Origin: Rhodotorula mucilaginosa
Lineage: Eukaryota; Basidiomycota; Microbotryomycetes; Sporidiobolales; Sporidiobolaceae
Reading direction: 5' to 3'
Assembly: GCA_034406715.1 (NCBI GenBank)
Contig: CP137865.1
Location: 682,001 to 746,000, forward strand
Length of the DNA stretch: 64,000 nucleotides
The notes under the pieces were generated by a model, which was not told the origin of the DNA, did not search any database, and saw only the letters and a program-made list of their open reading frames with translations. Positions within the stretch are counted from its first letter, which is position 1. Every line of letters starts with the position of its first letter. Of the stretch, positions 57,300 through 64,000 are shown one piece after another. Position numbers and translations under genes: made by a program.

Positions 57300-59978
57300 A
57301 TGGCGACCGCTGCAAGTCTACGCGCTCGCAAGGACCAGATCGTACAGCAGTACAAGGAGAACCTCGATCTCGTCCGACAAGTCCAGAAGCAGGCGGGTCA
57401 AGAGGTCGTCAACGCGCTCCACCCCGAAATTGCCGGTCCAAGACTTCAAGACGACGAGGCTGGCACACAAGATGCGGCCAGTACGAGTGCCGACGAGGAT
57501 GCACGCGCAGCGACGACGGCATTGCTCAGAGATACCGGTATGCTGCCTCTACCCGTGCAACGGCACACGAACGCCCGACTGACCCTGGGACTCCTCACCG
57601 AGCAGTCACCGTGTTCCGCTTCTGCCGGCGCGCCCGCTTCTCGCCCGCCGCAGCCCTCAAGCTCTTGCACGCGACCTGTCAATGGCGACTCACGTCCGGC
57701 TTGCTCCAGCTCACGCCGGGATCGATCTCGTCCCTCTACCTCACGAAACCGCTCTTCTTCTTCCACCCCGACCTGTACGACCGCTTCGGGCGCCCGTGCG
57801 CCATCTTGAACCTCAAGCATGTCCAGCGCACCGAAGACGGCAACCTCGACGCCCTCAAAGACTATGTCAGGTTCGGATGGGAAGTCGCGAGGCGGTACTT
57901 GTCCGACCTCAGCCGGAGCGCGGCGTCCGCCCAAGACCCGACCCTCCAGATGGTCGTCATTGTCGACCTCGATCAAGCCGGAATGAGCAACCTGGTACTT
58001 TCTCTCCCTCCTCTGACCACCTGCAACGTAGGCTGACTATTGGTGCTGCGTAGGAATTCGAGCTGCTGCCCTTCTTCCTCGACCTCCTCAAGAACAACTT
58101 TCCCGGAATGGTCGGAGCGAGTCGGTCGGCGTCCCATCTCGCTCCGAGTATTGTTTTACAGCTGATTGCCTTTCTGCACCTCGACAGTTTTCGTGCTCAA
58201 CTACGGCTGGGCTTATGCCGGAATGTGGCAGCTCGCCAAGCGTGTCTTGCCGAACACGGCGCTCGAGCGCATCCTCTTCCCCAGTCAGGACGAACTGTTC
58301 GAGTTCTTTGACGAGGAACATCTGCTCGTCGGTACGTCTTTCCACCCTTTTAAAAGTCGGGACGAGCCGCCCCCTGAACCCCACGCACATCTTTTCCTGT
58401 CCTTTTTGCGCAGCACACGGCGGCAAGGTCCAGTACGACTACTCTCCGGCCAACCCAATCCTCGAAAAGTACGGCCAGTGCCAACTCTCGGTCACGGGTC
58501 TCTCCTCGCCGTTCGCCTCTCGCGCTCCTTCGCGCGCGACGTCCTCTTCGTCTCTGCACCACGAAGTGTTCCACTCTGCGCCGGGATCAGGAACGGGCAC
58601 TCCGGTCCTGTCCCGCAAACCGAGCGGCTTGGCCATGACCACGCGCGACGACTCTGAAGCCGCGTCGTCGTCGTCGTGGTTCTCCTTTGGCTCCGGACTT
58701 CGGACCCGTCGAACCCCTCCTGCAGCGGAAACGCACGGCACCACCGCCGCCGCCACCACCACGACTACCATCCACGGTGGCGAGATGACTCCGAGAGGGT
58801 TGCGGCGAGTACGCAGCCTCGCCGAGCTGCAGCAGCGCCTCGAGCAGACTCAGCGCGAAATCGACAGCGAAGACTCGATTGACGAATCGGGCTCGGAGAA
58901 CGAAGGCGGCACGTCCAACTTCGACGATCAGGATCCGGAGGCGGCAGGCGGGACTGCGGGCGACGGTGGCGAGACGTCCGAGTACTCGACGAGTGCTTCG
59001 ACCGTCGCGTCGGCGATCAGTTCAAAGTATTCCTCCCGGGTCGTGTCGAGGTCGGCCTCGCGGGAAGGGTCTCCGAACCGGTCCAGGCGCGCCATCGAGC
59101 CTCTCACGCCGACTGGCGCCGCCGCCAAATCCGCGAGAGCGCTCGACTTGGAGATCCTCGTGAGTGGCAACCCCCAGGACTGATATTCCGGCTACGTGCT
59201 GATGACGATGATGCTGCTGTTGTTTGTCTTGCAGTCACCGTACAACACTTCGAATCCGCACTTTGGCTACCCGGCCTATGTCCCGCCTTCGTCGCTCGAC
59301 CCGTCCGGCACGCCGCGGTCTCGCTTCCCGCGCCGAAGGAAGCGTGACCTCGTCCGGACCCTGACCTACCTCGCCGCGTTGCGCTTCCTCGCCCTGCACC
59401 GCTCGATCCAACACCGACTCAACGTCCTCGTCGCGGTTCTGTTGCGGTTGACGGGTCTCGGATGGTGGAACCGTTGGTGGCGCCAAGGTGCTGCTGGTCG
59501 TTGTCGGAACGCCGCGGCGGCGGCGGCGGCATCCGGTTCCGAACAGCACAGAGACGGCTCTGACAAAAAGGTGCACTGGACTACGAGCTCCGCCGCGTCT
59601 TCGTCGCCGGATACGGTCGCACCACCACCACCACCGACTTCGCTCGGGAGATGTCCAGTGGCGCATTCGCCCCATCACCGCTCGCACCACCTCCATCACC
59701 AACACCTCTCTTCCGCGCTCGCATCGTCGTCGTCCTCGTCGCCCACGCCACCGCCGCCGTCGCTGATCGACGTGGACCCGTCGGTGCTGTACCTGATGCT
59801 CCTGTTTATCATTGTGAGGACACCGGACCGCAAGGACAAGGTCAAACGGCTAGTGCGGTTCCTGGTCGTCGGCGTTCCTACCTGGTCAGCAGCTCAAGCC
59901 AGGAGACTCGCGTTGCGGGTCCTGGTGGGCAAGGCACGAGCCGACGCCTTGTTGAACGCCGAGCGCGCTTCCCAGTAG
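57300..59978 (+). CDS. CRAL-TRIO (Sec14-like) domain protein with long disordered insert
   Basis: Six exons: 57300-57537, 57606-57994, 58054-58120, 58188-58331, 58414-59159 and 59235-59978; 2328 nt, 775 aa. A CRAL-TRIO-N-like helical region is followed by the lipid-binding domain at ~105-285: FSPAAALKLLHATCQWRL, YLTKPLFFFHPDLYDRFGR, PCAILNLKHVQRTEDG, LQMVVIVDLDQAGMSNLEF, FPGMVGAIFVLNYGWAYAG, and ERILFPSQDELFEFFDEEH. The join MVGA-IFVLNYGW is what fixes exons 3 and 4. After KVQYDYSPANPIL there are ~250 Ser/Thr/Gly/Glu-rich residues containing a coiled-coil-like patch (RRVRSLAELQQRLEQTQRE). Near the end are a Trp-rich amphipathic stretch (LTGLGWWNRWWRQG) and a hydrophobic VLYLMLLFIIV that could be a membrane anchor. 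Sec14-family proteins move phosphatidylinositol and other lipids; the ligand here is unknown. Confidence 0.88.
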
Positions 59979-60187
59979 CCCAGCTTCTCTCATGATCCGC
60001 CCGCCCCGAATCGCCATATCATAGATCGCAGCCTTGTTGCTCTGCATCGAAGCATCTTTCACATCTTGACGTTGTCTCCCAGACAGAAGTGGTCGGCATT
60101 AAGGGGAGTTTCAAGAAAGGCAAAGACGAAAAGGGGGGGAGGATCGACAACAAAGCACATGCACCAACGGGGGGCGAGGGGAACCGC

Positions 60188-61520
60188 CTAGAGGTCGTCG
60201 TCCTCTTCCGGCAGCGGCGCAGCAGCGGCCTTGTCGAGCTCCTGCTGGTACTGCGCCATGAGGTTCTGGTCGACCTGGACCTCGGGCGGGGCGAGCGCGG
60301 GCGCGGCGACAAACTCGAGGTTCGAGTTGCCGACGAGCTTGCGCGCGAGCCAGAGGAACGGTCGCTCAAAGTTGTAGTTCGACTTGGCCGAGATCTCAAA
60401 GTACTGCAGGTTCTTTTTGCGGTGGAACGTGACGGCGCCCGTCTTGACCTTTCGCTCCTGTAAACGTCGGGGGCACCAGCGAGCGGCGGCCAGTCAGTCC
60501 CTTTTCATCCCCCTCTTTAACGTCAGCCAGTGAGGACGTTGCCACGAACCTTGACGTCGACCTTGTTGCCGCAGAGAACGATGGGGATGTTCTCGCAGAC
60601 GCGCTCGAGGTCGCGGTGCCAGTTGGGGACGTTCTTGTACGTGATCTTGGAGGTCACGTCGAACATGATGATACCGCACTGGCCCTGTTTCCGTGTGGGA
60701 CAGCCGTTGAGTGTCGAGCGCAGCACATGGTACGCAAAGTGCTCCGTACCTGGATGTAGTAACCATCGCGGAGACCACCGAACTTTTCCTGACCGGCCGT
60801 GTCCCAGACGTTGAAGCAGATCGGGCCAAAGTTGGTGTGGAAGGTGAGAGGGTGAACCTCGACACCAAGGGTGGCTGTGTGGGAGCAACGACGAGTCAGT
60901 CGGTCGCGTCCAGCGTGTTTACGGCCAAACTGTGCTGGGGGACTCACCGATGTACTTCTTCTCAAACTCTCCCTGCAAGGGTAGCGGAAGCCAGACGGAT
61001 CAGCGTACTGACCACCGAGCATGTCGGCAGAGAGGCCGATCGTTGCTGCGCAAACTCACGGTCAAGTGCTGTGTGTTTCGAGGTCCGGGGTCAGTCAGTT
61101 TTTCGAGGTTCTCACGGCGCCGCGACCGATCCCGCCCGCGAGAGAGACAACGTACACGCTTGACAAAGGTCGTCTTTCCCGTGCCACCGTCGCCGACTGT
61201 GTGCGCCGCGGGACGAGAGCGAGCGAGCGAGGCCAGGTTGAACGAGCGCAAGCGGTCGTCACAGCACCGCACGACGAACGCGCACAGCGCCGTTGGAGGG
61301 TCGAGAGCATAGCAAGCAGGCGTAAAGACAGTGGGACGGTACGCATACAGGCCCAGGCGGGGTGGGAAGGAGAGGCGAGGGATCAGATGAGCGTCAGTCG
61401 GAAACTGCTCCTCCTACGCCTCGCTCGAGACCTCGCTCCCACCTCGCGCAGTTCAGGGACGGACGACGCACCGAGGACGAGCTTGAAGGTCGGCATCGAC
61501 TCTGCAGCAGGGGCGGCCAT
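60188..61520 (-). CDS. GSP1: Ran GTPase (Gsp1/Spi1)
   Basis: Seven exons: 61472-61520, 61156-61196, 61060-61068 (9 nt, coding HLT), 60948-60972 (25 nt), 60750-60874, 60550-60684 and 60188-60457; 654 nt, 217 aa, the usual Ran length. It starts [21 protein letters not shown]-loop [13 protein letters not shown], switch [13 protein letters not shown], switch [22 protein letters not shown] guanine motif (LCGNKVDVK) and SAK ([13 protein letters not shown]) are all present. The acidic Ran C-terminus EEDDDL follows APLP. Ran drives nuclear transport and spindle assembly. Omitting the 9-nt exon would leave a three-residue gap between KR and GEFEKKY, exactly where all Ran proteins have HLT. The micro-exon is flanked by CACACAG and GTGAGT. 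Convergent with the CRAL-TRIO gene (209 bp). Confidence 0.97.
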
Positions 61521-61800
61521 TCTGAGGATCGAGGGGGGCGTGAAGCGTGAGGACCTTGTCGACTTGGGCTCGCTCGCCGACCAGCGCCCAACTCTTCACG
61601 AGCCTCCCCTCCGGTCCTCTCGGCCACTTGCTTTTCTCGCTTCTGGAGATGTCCGTCAAGGTTCATATGCAATGCGGTGATGGTACAGTCTACTGCTGCG
61701 ATGGTATATCTAAGGATGCGTGCACTGTCTAGGGTGGGAATGCAGGCAGGCAGGTAGGCAAAGCTCCAACGAACCCCCTCCCGACAACACAACGGCCGGT

Positions 61801-64000
61801 CTAGAAGAGGAAGTTGGATATCTGTTATAGGACAAGGCTCGGTGTCAGGTTGTGCTCGCTCGCGGGGCAGAGAGGCACCCGACAAAGGGGCCCTCGTCGA
61901 CGACTCACCTTGGCGAGAACACTTCGAGGTTTCTCGTCTTCGACCTCGGGATCGCCGTCCCGCGAGCCAGAGACATAGTCGAGCTCGAGAAGCGGAGTGC
62001 GAGCCCACCTGGAGAGAAACGCGCACGCGGGGTGTCAGTCCAAAGAAAATTCCGGCGTGTGTGGCAAAAAAAAAAAAAAAAACTCGAGTCTGCAAAGCCG
62101 GACGTACTCGCTGGGCGGCAGACGGCGGATGAATCGCTTCCAGACGTGAGCGGCCAGGTAACCCGTCGGGAGAAGCATCAGAGGCTGTGGGGCGGAGAAA
62201 GGAAGAAAATCAGCCACGGAATCGTTTAGGGCCGGCAAAGACGAGAACGCACCAAGTAGGACGTGATAAAGCTGGCCGTGTCCCAGTGCCCCTTGATGAA
62301 GACGGTGTAGTTGGCAAAGAAGAGGATGAGGAAGATCATCGAGACCGAGTACATCGTGAGATACGGCTGCAGAGGCGCCCGGTACGGGAGCTCGCGTCGG
62401 TTGATGCCCTGCGCCTTGAGGCCGTAGAAGAACCGGAGGTAGGTGATCCCAATTCCGAACCAAACAATGAGGCCACACGAGCTGTCATTATTTCCGGCGG
62501 GTGGTGCAGTCGTCAGCGCATCCATCCAGGAGCTGGCCGGCGGGTGGTGACTAAGAACATTACTCACGCGCACATGTTGGCGAGCCAGCCAAACACCTTG
62601 CCGGCGGTACCGGCTCCCGCGCTCAAGTACGCGAGGCAGGCGAACGCGATACCGAGGAGGCACGCTCGTGCCGGGAGACCCCACGACGTCGTCTTGGCGA
62701 ACCAGCGCGGGGCGTTGCCCTGGAGCGCGAGACCGTAGAGGGTACGGGACGAGGTGTACAGGTCGGAGGATGCGGCGGACCATGCAGACGTCAGGATCGC
62801 GGCGTTGACGACGGATGGGAGGGCCTGCCGACGTGGGAAAAACGGTCAGGTCAAGACCGGGAAGGACGAATGAGCTCAAGTGAGTCGTTCTTCACGCACG
62901 TTGATTCCTGCAGCGCTGATGGCGATGACGAAAGGCGAGGAGGCAGCGGTTCCCGTGCTCAGTCGCAGGCGAGGATCGTTGGACGGCACGAGGAGGCCAA
63001 CAATGAGGACCGAGAGGATGTAAAAGACGACAATACGGATCCAGACTTTGCGGATTGCCGACGGGACCGTCTTCTTCGGATTCCGCGACTCGGCTGCAGC
63101 GAGCGCGACGACTTCGGAACCGACTGTCGAGAGGGAGAACCGACAGTCAATAACCCGCTCAAAAAGGGACTGTGCGAAAACGCGGCCGTCACGCAAAAAA
63201 CGTCTGTTCCGAGACTCACTGTACGAGTAGGCGGCTTGCGTGAGGACGGTCCAGAACCCGAGAAACTGGCCGAGCGAGCCGTCGATGCCGAGATACTGCA
63301 CGAACGGGCCCGGGTCGCGCCAGTACTTGCCCCCGATGACTTCGCCACTCGGACCTCCGCCCGCCGTCAGGATGACGCCGAGGATGATGAGGCCGATGAT
63401 GGTGATGATCTTGAGCGAGGCGAACCAGAATTCGGCTTCGCCGTACGCGCGCGCGCCGGCCCAGTTGATGGCGATCGCCACGACACCCGTCACGGTGATG
63501 TAGACGGCGGGATTCGTCGTCTTGTCCCAGTAGCCGATCAGGACGGCGGACGCCGTGAGCTCCGCAGGGAGTGCGAGGAGCCACGCGTACATGTAACCCC
63601 ACCCGATCACCATCGAGAAACTCTTGTCGACAAAGCGCGCGGCGAGGGTCACGACACCGCCGGGGACGGGCAAGTGCGCCGACATTTCACCGAGAGCCGT
63701 CATCGTCGCGTAGACGATGGTTCCCATTATGGAGTAGCCGAGGAGGAGACCGAGCTGTCGGGCGGCGCGACAAAACATGAGTCAGTACGGAAAAACCACT
63801 CCCTCGAGGCTCGTATACTCACAGGTCCGCCGGTCGCCAACGCATTCGCGATACCGAGATACAAGCCTGTTCCGATAGCGCCTCCGAGACTGATCTGCAG
63901 GTCGAACGGCAAGAGTGAGCAACCGCGAGTTGACTCGCCGAAATCCGCAACTCGATGCAGCGTACCATGGCAACTGCAAAGAGGGGATCCTTGGGTCAGC
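61801..64000 (-). CDS. Amino-acid permease (APC/YAT family), 5' partial
   Basis: Minus strand, entering from the right edge; exons found: 63966-63973 (8 nt), 63823-63894, 63220-63754, 62900-63123, 62568-62824, 62253-62481, 62108-62184, 61909-62008 and 61801-61821. The 8-nt exon gives the end of the AMISLGGAIGTGLYLG signature of amino-acid permeases. Later blocks: YSIMGTIVYATMTALGEMSA, VIGWGYMYAWLLALPAEL, INWAGARAYGEAEFWFASL, QYLGIDGSLGQFLGFWTVL, IGSEVVALAAAESRNPKK, APRWFAKTTSWGLPARACL and ELPYRAPLQPYLTMYSV. About eleven membrane segments lie in the window, so only the N-terminal tail and perhaps the first segment start are missing. The acidic C-terminus (LELDYVSGSRDGDPEVEDE) ends in a 21-nt last exon coding ISNFLF. 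It should import amino acids across the plasma membrane by proton symport. An intron (62009-62107) holds a 17-A run. Confidence 0.93.
62066..62082. repeat. A17 homopolymer in a permease intron
   Basis: Seventeen A on the plus strand inside the intron 62009-62107; on the coding strand it is a T-run downstream of the donor. Length probably unstable. Confidence 0.75.

Overview
The window is nuclear DNA of a fungus, most likely a basidiomycete yeast of the Pucciniomycotina (Microbotryomycetes, Rhodotorula/Sporobolomyces-like). The evidence is high GC, short introns (about 50-110 nt) in almost every gene, GTGAGT/GTRCGT-type donors, several micro-exons, and gene families typical of basidiomycetes (DUF6534 membrane proteins, Hos2-type deacetylase, Cdc14-type SIN component). 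All gene models below were spliced by eye from the sequence. Where I give exon coordinates, I checked the splice phases and usually that the total is a multiple of three.

Layout. 1-7 kb: the end of a Cdc14-like SIN protein (+), then on the minus strand a Zn2Cys6 transcription factor, the Caf1/Pop2 deadenylase and a mitochondrial DUF1992 (DNAJC28-like) protein. 6.9-19.6 kb is an accessory-looking region. Two arms of a ~1.16 kb inverted repeat (6933-8086 and 18435-19608), near-identical with a few small indels, enclose ~10.3 kb. The enclosed part holds an older ~3.4 kb unit with its own diverged terminal inverted segments around an unrecognised multi-exon gene, and the complete CTF18 clamp-loader gene. 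19.6-23 kb: one weak ORF and two uncharacterised membrane proteins.

23-42.5 kb is a dense housekeeping block: MCM6, 14-3-3, an ARMC8/Gid5-like armadillo protein, a membrane-anchored LPMO-like copper protein, a RhoGEF and the CDC7 kinase. 42.5-46.4 kb holds a tandem pair of DUF6534 membrane proteins. 47-64 kb holds CHS5 (exomer), a Hos2-like histone deacetylase with a long tail, the exosome subunit RRP43, an unknown acidic/basic protein, prenylcysteine oxidase, a CRAL-TRIO (Sec14-like) protein, Ran GTPase, and an amino-acid permease that runs off the right edge.

Functionally, three DNA-replication genes (CTF18, MCM6, CDC7) lie within 29 kb, and several RNA-turnover (Caf1, Rrp43) and trafficking (Chs5, CRAL-TRIO, Ran) genes are nearby. 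I see no reason beyond chance to treat them as a cluster. No rRNA, CRISPR or recognisable retroelement was seen. I could not do a systematic tRNA scan. The best candidates for something undescribed are the nested inverted-repeat structure at 6.9-19.6 kb with its unknown gene, and the concentration of 8-22 nt micro-exons and GC-AG introns.
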